Shown here piece after piece: positions 42,859-50,694 of a stretch of 54,758 nt of DNA (position 1 is the stretch's first letter; each line of letters begins with the position of its first letter). Under the pieces are notes generated by a model that saw nothing but the letters and a program-made list of their open reading frames with translations, was not told the DNA's origin and made no database searches. Both the position numbers and the translations under genes were made by a program. Source of the stretch: Streptomyces sp. (GTDB taxonomy: Bacteria; Actinomycetota; Actinomycetes; Streptomycetales; Streptomycetaceae); the NCBI RefSeq assembly GCF_031181555.1, contig NZ_JAPSKQ010000008.1, positions 20,164 to 74,921 on the forward strand, in the 5' to 3' direction.

Positions 42859-43754
42859 CAGTGGACTCGGACATTCCGGTGGTGCTCCTGTGCGGGGGCT
42901 ACGGCACCCGGATCCGGGAGGCGAGCGAACGGCTGCCCAAGGCCATGGTGGACATCGGGGGCCGGCCGATCCTGTGGCACATCATGAAGATCTACAGCCA
43001 CTACGGCTTCCGCCGCTTCGTGCTGTGCCTCGGCTACAAAGGCTGGGCCATCAAACAGTTCTTCCTCGACTACCGCGCCCAGCTGTCGGACTTCACCATC
43101 TCCTTCAGCGACGAGCACCAGATCCGCTTCCACGACGACCGGGCCGACGAGAACTGGGAGATCACCTTCGCCGAGACCGGCCTGGACACAGCGACCGGCG
43201 CACGGCTGCGACGCGTACGGCGCTACGTCGACACCGACGACTTCATGATGGGCTACGGCGACGGGGTCGGGAACATCGACCTGGCGGCGCTGGAGAAGGA
43301 GCACCGCGCCGCCGGCCGGATCGGCACCGTCACCGGTATCCACCCGACGTCGAAGTTCGGCGAGATGGACGTCGAGGGCGACCAGGTGCTGGAGTTCAAC
43401 GAGAAGCCCACCCGGGTGACCGGATTCGTCTCCGGCGGGTTCTTCATGTTCCGCCGCGAGTTCCTCGACGACTACCTCGACGACGACCCGATGCTGTGGC
43501 TGGAGAGCGCCCCTCTCCAGCGCCTGGCCCGCGACCGGCAGCTCACTCTGCACGCCCATCACGACTTCTGGTGCGCCATGGACACCTTCAAGGACTACCA
43601 GCACCTCAACGAGCTGTGGGCGGCCGGCGACGCGCCCTGGAAGGTGTGGGAGCAGCCGCGGAACCGGTCCGTCAGACCGGGAACAGCTCGTTCTGCTCCT
43701 CGCGCAGCCGGTCGACCAGCCGGCCCGCCGGCAGCCGTACGTCGTCATAGGTGA
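42855..43754 (+). CDS. strQ: Glucose-1-phosphate cytidylyltransferase StrQ, with an unusual C-terminal tail
   Basis: The first 270 residues form a complete RfbF-like cytidylyltransferase: [21 protein letters not shown] (nucleotide binding), [29 protein letters not shown] (metal Asp) and [17 protein letters not shown]. It would activate glucose 1-phosphate as CDP-glucose. Family members are about 257-260 residues; here about 30 extra residues of Arg/Pro/Ala type follow KVWEQPRN and run 83 bp into the convergent strU gene. The tail is probably read-through after loss of the original stop codon. It ends the strB1 operon. Confidence 0.87.
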   Translation: MTVDSDIPVVLLCGGYGTRIREASERLPKAMVDIGGRPILWHIMKIYSHYGFRRFVLCLGYKGWAIKQFFLDYRAQLSDFTISFSDEHQIRFHDDRADENWEITFAETGLDTATGARLRRVRRYVDTDDFMMGYGDGVGNIDLAALEKEHRAAGRIGTVTGIHPTSKFGEMDVEGDQVLEFNEKPTRVTGFVSGGFFMFRREFLDDYLDDDPMLWLESAPLQRLARDRQLTLHAHHDFWCAMDTFKDYQHLNELWAAGDAPWKVWEQPRNRSVRPGTARSAPRAAGRPAGPPAAVRRHR

Positions 43755-44958
43755 GCACCGCGTCCCTGGGGACGTCCCGGCGCAGCACGCACCCCTCGGC
43801 GACCCCCATGGGCAGCAGCCCCGAAGCCCGGGTCGCCGCATGGGTCTCGGCGACGCCGTAGGTGTCGTAGCCGCCGAGGCCGTCCACGACCGTACCGGCC
43901 TTCAGGTCGCGCTTGGCGGTGGCCACCACGTCCACCCGCGGCCCGGCCGGCGGCATCAGCGCCGCGTCGGCGAAGTCGACCGCGCGCACGATGGTGTGCG
44001 GGACCTCGAAATGGCAGAGGTGGTAGGGCGTGTAGAAGCTGTAGAGCGGGCCCTTGCCGAGCTTGTACAGCTCCAGGTAGTGCCGCTGCCGGGGGTCGTC
44101 ATGGGTGCCGATCACATACACACCGGGCCCGGGCTTGGCGCCCACCACATAGTCGACGACACCACCCAGCGCGCGCAGCTCATCGATGTCGTAGACGCCG
44201 GTCAGCTCGTCGACATGACCGGTGTGCTCGTGTCCGTACATGCCCCGCCGTGCCACGGTCAGGCCGTGGGCGTTGGCGACGAGGGCCTGCTCGAAGGAGA
44301 CCTTCGTGCCGTCGGCGAAGCTCGTGACCATGTGGACGTTCTGGCCCCAGCGCTCGGCGAACCCCTTCTGCGTGGCGGGGGTGCGGTACTCGTCCTGGAG
44401 GCCCTTGACGTTGCCGGCCACCAGCGGGGTGACGCCCAGACCGCGCACGAAGCGCAGCAGATTGCCCTGCACGCCGGGCTGGTCGCCGTCCGCCGCGGTG
44501 AGCACGACGCCCGCCGCGCGGGCCCGGTGGGCGAGCAGCGGGCCGACGGTCCCGTCCAGTTCCGCGTTCATCGTCACCACGGGCAGACCCCGCTCGATGG
44601 CGGCCACGGTGACCCGGGCACCGAACTCCACCGCGCCGGTGACGTCGACCAGGCAGTCGATCCCCTCGGCGGCGAGCAGGGCGAACGCGTCCTCGGTCAC
44701 CACGGGACGTCCGGCGGACACGGCGGCCTCGACATCCTCCGCGGTGTCCGCCCGCACCGGCTGGACCCCCGCCTCGGTGTACGCGCGCTCGGCCGTGGCG
44801 AGGCTCCGGTTGGCGATCGCGGCCAGCCGCATGCCGGGGACCGACCGTACGATGTGGCGTGCCAGCCCGCGCCCCATGAACCCGGCGCCCACCATGCCGA
44901 CCCGTATCGGCCGGTCCCGCTCCTCGCGCCGGCGCAGCGCGGTGTCGACGATGATCAT
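43672..44958 (-). CDS. strU: NAD(P)-dependent oxidoreductase with SAF-like C-terminal domain, StrU
   Basis: The 428-residue protein has a homoserine-dehydrogenase-like Rossmann domain: RPIRVGMVGAGFMGRGLARHI (about 17-37), LVDVTGAVEFGA, and VVTMNAELDGTVGPLLAHRA. A catalytic-type segment RHYLELYKLGKGPLYSFY follows. The last 110 residues form a SAF/AFP-like domain (LKAGTVVDGLGGYDTYGVAE, then LPMGVAEGCVLRRDVPRDAV). StrU proteins sit in streptomycin clusters with no proven reaction; a redox step in L-glucosamine formation is suspected. It overlaps strX by 4 bp and is the second gene of strX-strU. Confidence 0.87.
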   Translation of the reverse strand: MIIVDTALRRREERDRPIRVGMVGAGFMGRGLARHIVRSVPGMRLAAIANRSLATAERAYTEAGVQPVRADTAEDVEAAVSAGRPVVTEDAFALLAAEGIDCLVDVTGAVEFGARVTVAAIERGLPVVTMNAELDGTVGPLLAHRARAAGVVLTAADGDQPGVQGNLLRFVRGLGVTPLVAGNVKGLQDEYRTPATQKGFAERWGQNVHMVTSFADGTKVSFEQALVANAHGLTVARRGMYGHEHTGHVDELTGVYDIDELRALGGVVDYVVGAKPGPGVYVIGTHDDPRQRHYLELYKLGKGPLYSFYTPYHLCHFEVPHTIVRAVDFADAALMPPAGPRVDVVATAKRDLKAGTVVDGLGGYDTYGVAETHAATRASGLLPMGVAEGCVLRRDVPRDAVLTYDDVRLPAGRLVDRLREEQNELFPV

Positions 44959-45503
44959 CGCGACCCCACCGGCGCCTCGGACAGCAGCGGCCAGCCGGCG
45001 TCCTTGTCCGACACCAGCTTCACCGGCACCGGCCAGTGCACCCCGAGCGCCGGATCGTTCCAGCGCAGGCCCCGTTCCGCACCGGGGGTGTAGGCGGCGG
45101 AGACCTGGTACAGCGTCTCCGTGTCGTCGGTCAGCGTCAGATACGCGTGCGCGAAGTTCCTGGGGACGTGCAGGGCGAGCCGGTTGTCGGCGGTGAGTTC
45201 CGCGCCGAAGTGCCGCAGGAAGGTGGGGGACTCCGGACGCAGATCGACGATCACGTCGTAGATCGCACCGCGTGTGCAACGGATCGTCTTCGCCTCGGCG
45301 TTCGGCTCCGTCTGGTAGTGGAATCCGCGGAGCGTGCCCGCGTGGTGGTTGAACGACAGATTGCACTGGACCACGGCGGGTTCCAGCCCCGCCTGCTCGA
45401 ATTCCTCTCGACAGAACGAGCGGGAGAAGAACCCCCTTTCGTCCTTCAATTCCCGGAGTTCGATGAGAGCCGCGCCGGCCAGCGGAGTTTCATGAATCAA
45501 CAC
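44955..45503 (-). CDS. strX: RmlC-type dTDP-sugar 3,5-epimerase homologue StrX
   Basis: The 182-residue cupin has the RmlC signatures LKDERGFFSRSFCREEF, NHHAGTLRGFHYQTEPNAEAK (His base in GFHYQ), GAIYDVIVDLRPES, and PRNFAHAYLTLTDDTETLYQVS. It is clearly different from StrM, so the cluster has two epimerases. StrM is linked to the 6-deoxyhexose and StrX to the L-glucosamine-type sugar, where inversion of several centres is required. It starts the strX-strU operon, divergent from strV over 163 bp that contain a StrR-type site. Confidence 0.88.
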   Translation of the reverse strand: MLIHETPLAGAALIELRELKDERGFFSRSFCREEFEQAGLEPAVVQCNLSFNHHAGTLRGFHYQTEPNAEAKTIRCTRGAIYDVIVDLRPESPTFLRHFGAELTADNRLALHVPRNFAHAYLTLTDDTETLYQVSAAYTPGAERGLRWNDPALGVHWPVPVKLVSDKDAGWPLLSEAPVGSR

Positions 45504-45591
45504 GGGTGATATCCCTCCGTCGGGTTGCCTGCGGAATGACGAAGCTACACAGTGGCAGACACGGTGACAGGTGCGGCTATCCGGAAGGAAC

Positions 45592-45620
45592 GTTCAACTG
45601 CTTACCCCACGCACTCGAAC
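45592..45620. promoter_or_regulatory. StrR-type inverted repeat between strX and strV
   Basis: GTTCAACTG (45592-45600), 11 bp, CACTCGAAC (45612-45620): 16 of 18 consensus positions. It is well placed to activate strX-strU to one side and strV-strW to the other. Confidence 0.85.
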
Positions 45621-45629
45621 AGCTCCTGG

Positions 45630-45660
45630 TTGACGCACCGACCGCCGGGCTCGGTATCCT
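45630..45660 (+). promoter_or_regulatory. strV: strV promoter, leaderless type
   Basis: TTGACG (45630-45635), 19 bp, TATCCT (45655-45660), then 6 bp and the ATG of strV. There is no ribosome site, so the mRNA probably starts at the ATG. The -10 lies 34 bp after the StrR site, as at strB1. Confidence 0.65.
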
Positions 45661-45666
45661 TGCGCA

Positions 45667-47424
45667 ATGCGCCCGTTACCTGTCGCAGACCCAGGGAATC
45701 CGGATATTCGTTCAGCCGCACGGTATTTGCTGTGGCTCGCGGGTCGCATCGCCTGGCCGCTGAGCGCCGCCGCGTTCTTCGGCGTGCTGTGGCTCGGCTC
45801 CCAGGCGCTGATGCCGGTGGTCATCCGGGAGGCCATCGACGACGGACTGGTGCCCGGCGACATGGACGCCGTCCTGTCCTGGTCGGCCGTCCTGCTCGGA
45901 CTCGGCGTGGTCCAGGCCGTCTCCGGAACCATCCGCCGCCGTCTCAACATGTACAACGCCCTCTCCGTCGGCTTCCGCACCGTGCAGCTCGTGGTCGGGC
46001 ACGCCAACACCCTCGGCGCCACCCTGGAGCGGCGGGTGGACGAGGGCGAGCTGGTCAGCGTCGGCACCTCGGACATGAACGCGCTGGGCCACGCCTTCGA
46101 CATCGTCGGGCGGACCGCCGGCGCCGTGATCTCGGTCGTCCTGGTCTCGGTCGTCCTGGTCCGGCAGTCAGCCACCCTCGGCATGATGCTGATCGTCGCG
46201 GTCCCCGGGATCGTCCTCACCATGGGCTACACCCTGCGGCCGCTGCACCGCCGGCAGAGCGCCTACCGCGACCTCCAGGGCGAGCTGACCTCCCGGCTCA
46301 CCGACGTGGTCGCGGGACTGCGCGTCCTGCGCGGCGTCGGCGGCGAGATCCCCTTCGCCCGCTCCTACCGCGAACGCTCGCAGCGGGTACGGGCCGCGGG
46401 TGCCCGGGTCGCCGGTGCGGAGGCCCTCATCCGAGCGGCCCAGGTGCTGCTGCCCGGGCTGCTGGTCGGCACCGTCACCTGGATCGGGGCGCGCGCGGCG
46501 CTCGACGGCAGTGTGTCCCCGGGCGAACTGGTCGCCTTCTACGCGTACGCGGCCTTCCTCGTCGAGCCGCTGGGCATCTTCACCGAGACCGCCGACCGGT
46601 TCGCCCGCGCCCACGTCGCCGCCCGCCGCGTGGTCACCGTGCTGCGCGTGCGGCCGGAGGCCGCGCCCGAGCACGCCGAGGGGTCCATGGACACCCTGGC
46701 CACCGCGCTCGTCGACGAGACCACCGGCTTCACGGTCACGCCCGGATCCTTCCACGTCGTCGTGGCGCCGTCCGCCGAGGGCGGGCGGCTCGCCGACCGG
46801 CTCGGCGGTTACCACGGCGCCCCCGTCCGCTACGACGGCCGGCTCCTCACCACGCTGGCCCCTGACGAGGTCCGCCGCCGCATCCTGGTCGTCGACAACC
46901 GGCCCCGGCTCTTCCGCGGACCGCTGCGCGCCAGCCTCGACCCGCACGCGACAGCCGACGACACCGCGATCACCGCGGCCCTCCGGGCGGCCGCCGCCGA
47001 GGACATCGTCGAGCTCCTGCCCGACGGTCTCGACACCGACGTCACCGCCGACGGCCGGCACTTCTCCGGCGGCCAGCGCCAGCGCCTGGTCCTGGCCCGC
47101 GCCGTGCTCGCCGACCCCGACGTGCTCATCGTGGTCGACCCCACCTCAGCGGTCGACGCGCACACCGAGGACGTCATAGGGCGACGGCTGCGCGCGGCCC
47201 GGGCCGGCCGCACGACCGTCCTCGTCAGTTCCAGCCCGCTGCTGCTCGACCACGCCGACCAGGTCTCCTTCCTGTCCGGCGGCCGCGTCGCCGCGACCGG
47301 CACCCACCGGGAACTGCTCGCCGCCAGCGAGGACTACCGCCTCGTCATCCAGCGCGAGACGGGCGAGGCCCCGCCCGGACCCCTCCCGTCCACCGGCCTC
47401 GTGACCCGGGGGAGCGGCGAATGA
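45667..47424 (+). CDS. strV: ABC exporter half-transporter StrV (degenerate Walker A, intact signature)
   Basis: The 585-residue protein has six predicted membrane helices (about 25-310) and a C-terminal nucleotide-binding domain. The Walker A place reads VVAPSAEGGRLADRL (near 367-380) and lacks the GKS/T. The signature FSGGQRQRLVLARAVL (near 467) is intact. The Walker B end is VLIVVDPTSAVD, with Pro instead of the catalytic Glu. This complements StrW, so the pair should form a heterodimeric exporter with one working ATP site. Expected cargo: streptomycin 6-phosphate-type precursors. Overlaps strW by 4 bp. Confidence 0.92.
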   Translation: MRPLPVADPGNPDIRSAARYLLWLAGRIAWPLSAAAFFGVLWLGSQALMPVVIREAIDDGLVPGDMDAVLSWSAVLLGLGVVQAVSGTIRRRLNMYNALSVGFRTVQLVVGHANTLGATLERRVDEGELVSVGTSDMNALGHAFDIVGRTAGAVISVVLVSVVLVRQSATLGMMLIVAVPGIVLTMGYTLRPLHRRQSAYRDLQGELTSRLTDVVAGLRVLRGVGGEIPFARSYRERSQRVRAAGARVAGAEALIRAAQVLLPGLLVGTVTWIGARAALDGSVSPGELVAFYAYAAFLVEPLGIFTETADRFARAHVAARRVVTVLRVRPEAAPEHAEGSMDTLATALVDETTGFTVTPGSFHVVVAPSAEGGRLADRLGGYHGAPVRYDGRLLTTLAPDEVRRRILVVDNRPRLFRGPLRASLDPHATADDTAITAALRAAAAEDIVELLPDGLDTDVTADGRHFSGGQRQRLVLARAVLADPDVLIVVDPTSAVDAHTEDVIGRRLRAARAGRTTVLVSSSPLLLDHADQVSFLSGGRVAATGTHRELLAASEDYRLVIQRETGEAPPGPLPSTGLVTRGSGE

Positions 47425-49160
47425 GCAGGACCCGGCTCCCCGTCGCCGGCACGGCCGAAGTCCGTGCGCACGGAGCGGCGCTGGCCCGCCGCCACTCCCG
47501 CGACCTCACCTGGATGCTGGCGCTGCACGGGCTGGCGGCCGTCTGCGGCCTGCTCGGACCCTGGCTGATCGGACGCCTCCTCGACGAGGTCGTCCGGGGC
47601 ACCACCCTCAGCACCGTCGACCACATCGGGCTGGCCCTGCTGCTGTCCCTGGTGGCACAGGCCGTCCTGACCTACTGGGCGGTGCAGCGCTCCTGCCGGT
47701 TCGGGGAGAAGGTCACCGCCGAGGTCCGGGAGGACTTCGTCGACCGCGTCGTCCGCCTGCCCCTGTCCACCGTGGAGGATGCCGAGCCCGGCGATCTCAT
47801 CACCCGGGCCTCCCGGGACACCGACGCGCTCACCAACACCGTGCGCTACGGAGTGCCCGAGACCCTGATCGCACTGATGACCTGTCTGTTCACCTTCGCA
47901 GCGCTGGTCCTGGTCGGCCCGCTCACCGCGTTGCCCAGCCTCGTCGTCATCCCCCTGCTGTGGGCCGGCACGCGTTGGTACCTGCGCCGGTCGCAAGCCG
48001 CCTACCGGCGTCGCGGCGCCAGCTACACGGCGCTCGGCGACACCCTCGCGGAGACGGTTCCCGGCGCCCGCACGGTCGAGGCGCTGCGGCTCCAGGCGTG
48101 GCGGCGCCGCGCCCTCGACCGCGACCTCGCCGAGGCCTACGAAGCCGAACGGCACACCATGTGGCTGCGCAGCTCCTGGTACCTGACGGTCGAGCTCAGT
48201 TACGTCGTCCCCGTCGTGGCGACCCTGGCGATCGGCGGACTGCTGTACACCCAGGGCCTGGCCACCGTGGGCCAGGCCGTCGCGTCCACGCTCTACGTAC
48301 GGCAGCTGATCTTCCCGCTGGACGACGTGCTGAGCTGGATGGACGAGCTCCAGATCGGCTCCGCCTCGCTCGCCCGGGTCCTCGGCGTCAGCGAACTCCC
48401 GGACGACCGGCGGCCCAGCGGCGCCCGTCCCGAGGGCCGGCAGCTCACCGCCCGCTCGGTCGGCTACTCGTACGTGCCGGGCCGCGACATCCTGCACGGC
48501 GTCGACCTGGACCTCGCCCCCGGGGAGCGGCTGGCCGTGGTCGGCCCGTCCGGCTCCGGGAAGTCCACCCTCGGCAAACTCCTGGCCGGCGTCTACGAAC
48601 CCGTCTCCGGGACCGTCGAACTCGGCGGTGTGCGACTCGTCGACCTCGGCACCGAGGAGCTCAGGCGCCGTATCGCGCTGGTCACCCAGGACCATCACAT
48701 CTTCCGGGGCACCCTGCGGGAGAACGTCACCCTCGCCCGGCCCGCCGCCGACGACGAGGTCGGGCACGCGCTGAAGGCGGTCGGCGCCGCAGAGTGGGCC
48801 GCGGCGCTGCCCGACGGACCGGAGACCGTGGTCGGCTCCGGAGGCCACCAACTGACCGCCGCCCAGGCGCAGCAGATCGCGCTGGCCCGGCTGGTCCTGG
48901 CCGACCCGCACACCGTGGTCCTCGACGAGGCCACCGCGCTGCTGGACCCGGCCACCGCCCGGCACACCGAGCGCGCTCTCGCCGCCGTGCTGAGCGACCG
49001 GACCGTCATCGCCATCGCGCACCGGCTGCACACCGCACAGGACGCCGACCGGATCGCCGTGCTGGAGAACGGCCGGATAAAGGAACTCGGAAGCCATCAC
49101 GAACTGCTGGCCGCGAACGGCGCCTACGCCGCACTGTGGCGCGTGTGGCACGGCGATTGA
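47421..49160 (+). CDS. strW: ABC exporter half-transporter StrW (intact Walker motifs, degenerate signature)
   Basis: The 579-residue protein has six membrane helices (about 25-310) and a nucleotide-binding domain with normal Walker A VVGPSGSGKSTLGKLL (near 374-389), Q-loop VTQDHHIF, Walker B plus Glu HTVVLDEATALLD (near 500) and H-loop IAIAHRLH. The signature is LTAAQAQQIALARLV instead of LSGGQ. Its Walker A would face the intact StrV signature, making the catalytically competent site. Translationally coupled to strV (ATGA). It would export the phosphorylated, inactive precursor for StrK to activate outside. Confidence 0.93.
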   Translation: MSRTRLPVAGTAEVRAHGAALARRHSRDLTWMLALHGLAAVCGLLGPWLIGRLLDEVVRGTTLSTVDHIGLALLLSLVAQAVLTYWAVQRSCRFGEKVTAEVREDFVDRVVRLPLSTVEDAEPGDLITRASRDTDALTNTVRYGVPETLIALMTCLFTFAALVLVGPLTALPSLVVIPLLWAGTRWYLRRSQAAYRRRGASYTALGDTLAETVPGARTVEALRLQAWRRRALDRDLAEAYEAERHTMWLRSSWYLTVELSYVVPVVATLAIGGLLYTQGLATVGQAVASTLYVRQLIFPLDDVLSWMDELQIGSASLARVLGVSELPDDRRPSGARPEGRQLTARSVGYSYVPGRDILHGVDLDLAPGERLAVVGPSGSGKSTLGKLLAGVYEPVSGTVELGGVRLVDLGTEELRRRIALVTQDHHIFRGTLRENVTLARPAADDEVGHALKAVGAAEWAAALPDGPETVVGSGGHQLTAAQAQQIALARLVLADPHTVVLDEATALLDPATARHTERALAAVLSDRTVIAIAHRLHTAQDADRIAVLENGRIKELGSHHELLAANGAYAALWRVWHGD

Positions 49161-49165
49161 ACTCA

Positions 49166-49195
49166 TTGCCGAAAACCCGCGTCCGGTCCTAGCCT
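49166..49195 (+). promoter_or_regulatory. stsG: stsG promoter, leaderless type
   Basis: TTGCCG (49166-49171), 18 bp, TAGCCT (49190-49195), then 7 bp to the stsG ATG with no ribosome site. It would give the stsG operon its own leaderless transcript. No StrR repeat is nearby. Confidence 0.55.
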
Positions 49196-49202
49196 GACCG
49201 TC

Positions 49203-49964
49203 ATGAATTCCAGGAAACCGCATGTGGACTGGGACATCCTTTTCGGCGACGACTACGATTTCTTCGACCTTCCCGACCTCACTCCCGAGTTGAGCGAGCG
49301 AGAAGCGGCGAGCATGGTGAAACTCGGTGGATTCGAACCGGGGATGACCCTTCTCGACGCGCCCTGCGGCCACGGCCGGCACGCCAATGTGCTGGCCGCC
49401 CAGGGATATTCGGTGGTCGGTGTGGACCGGGACGAACGCTTTCTCGCGATGGCCGCCGCCGAGGCCGGGCAGCGCGGCGTCGACGTCGACTACCGTCAAC
49501 TCGACCTGCGGGAGATGGACTTCGACGCCGAGTTCGACGCCGCCGTCTCCTGGTACAGCTCCTTCGGCTACTTCGACGACGAGACCGACCGGGACATCCT
49601 CCGCCGCTACCGGCGGGCGCTGCGCCCCGGTGGCCGCTTCCTGCTCGACATGCACTCCCCCTACCGGCACATACCGAGCATCCTCGCCAACCACGAGATG
49701 CACGTCGACGTGCTGCGCCGGGGCGGGAACATGGCCATCGACATCCAGGAACTGGACGCCGAGGCCAGCCGCTACTACGCGGAGAAGATCACCATCCGGG
49801 GCTCGAAGGTGGAACGCGCCCGCTACAGCGTCCGCATGTTCACGGCGCCCGAGATCCTGGAATGGTTCCGCACCGCCGGATTCTCCGGGACCCGCGTCAT
49901 GAACGAACACGGCGGCACGTTCACCGTCTCCAGTCGCCGCCTGGTGGTCCTCGGCATCGCCTGA
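49203..49964 (+). CDS. stsG: SAM-dependent N-methyltransferase StsG
   Basis: The 253-residue class I methyltransferase has motif I TLLDAPCGHGRHANVLA (about 48-64), acidic motif II GVDRDERFL, and YSSFGYFDDETD plus RALRPGGRFLLDM for motifs III and IV. In the streptomycin pathway StsG is the expected N-methyltransferase that makes the methylamino group of N-methyl-L-glucosamine. No ribosome site precedes ATG 49203, while a promoter-like element lies 7 bp upstream. It heads a four-gene stretch running to 53.3 kb. Confidence 0.84.
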   Translation: MNSRKPHVDWDILFGDDYDFFDLPDLTPELSEREAASMVKLGGFEPGMTLLDAPCGHGRHANVLAAQGYSVVGVDRDERFLAMAAAEAGQRGVDVDYRQLDLREMDFDAEFDAAVSWYSSFGYFDDETDRDILRRYRRALRPGGRFLLDMHSPYRHIPSILANHEMHVDVLRRGGNMAIDIQELDAEASRYYAEKITIRGSKVERARYSVRMFTAPEILEWFRTAGFSGTRVMNEHGGTFTVSSRRLVVLGIA

Positions 49965-50016
49965 GCAGGACCACCGCGAAAGCCCCGTGAAGATCACTGC
50001 CATTGGAAGGGGTTCC

Positions 50017-50694
50017 ATGGTCGCCAACGCCGGCCGGCTCGTCGCCTCGTTCGACACGCTCCGCACCGAACACTCCATAGAGGCCTTCCGCGCCCACTAT
50101 GCCGCCCACCGCTGCGCCCAGCTCCCGCAGGCCGCGGACGTCACCGAACTCCGGGTCGCGGCCCGCTCGGCCTACGAGCGACTCCGCGACGAACCGGTCA
50201 TCGACGCCGAGCGGCACGCCGAGGACGACGGGAAGCTCGGCTACGGCTTCCGCCTGCTGCGCATCGACACCAGGGCCGACTCACCGGAGCAAGCCGAACG
50301 CGTCACCACCGTGTTCCGCGAACAGGGCCTGCTCGACTGGGCCGAACGCGCCGCCGAGGAGCTGATCCCGCTGGTCGACCGGATCACCGGCCGGACACTG
50401 CGCTACGAGCGGATGTTCCTGCTGGCCTACCGGGAGGGCGACTACATCGGACCGCACGGGGCGGAGCACGACACCGACCTCGACCGCTTCAACCTCCAGT
50501 TCCCGCTCTGCTACGACACCATAGGGGCCATGCGCATCCTGCGCGACGGCTTCCTGGAGACGATGTACGACCGCGACGGCGACGCCCGGCTCCTCGGACC
50601 GCGCATGTGGCACGAGGTCCCGCCGCTGCTGCGGCTGCCCGACGGCCCCGACCCGCTGCGGCTGGTCGTCTCCCTGCGGCTGAGGGCGGACTAG
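50017..50694 (+). CDS. Putative 2-oxoglutarate/Fe(II)-type oxygenase of the str cluster
   Basis: ATG 50017 has GGAAGGGG just before it and gives 225 residues. The C-terminal half contains FLLAYREGDYIGPHGAEHDT with candidate metal ligands (His147, His151, Asp152), RFNLQFPLCYDTIG strands, a distal His199 in GPRMWHEVPP and Arg215 in PLRLVVSLRL. That spacing resembles 2-oxoglutarate oxygenases, but I cannot confirm the fold. It overlaps stsE by 1 bp at a TAGTG junction, so it belongs to the operon. It could be the counterpart of a small sts gene of unknown function. A hydroxylating role, as needed in 5'-hydroxystreptomycin, is speculation. Confidence 0.65.
   Translation: MVANAGRLVASFDTLRTEHSIEAFRAHYAAHRCAQLPQAADVTELRVAARSAYERLRDEPVIDAERHAEDDGKLGYGFRLLRIDTRADSPEQAERVTTVFREQGLLDWAERAAEELIPLVDRITGRTLRYERMFLLAYREGDYIGPHGAEHDTDLDRFNLQFPLCYDTIGAMRILRDGFLETMYDRDGDARLLGPRMWHEVPPLLRLPDGPDPLRLVVSLRLRAD

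Noticed and set aside
47334..50078. A 914-codon open frame on the minus strand across strW and stsG
   Set aside because: It lies antisense to two strongly supported genes, its product is Gly/Val/Asp/Gln-rich without any domain, and such frames arise from GC-biased third positions. Similar long shadows (for example 6872-9871 plus, 10602-12572 minus) were dropped for the same reason.
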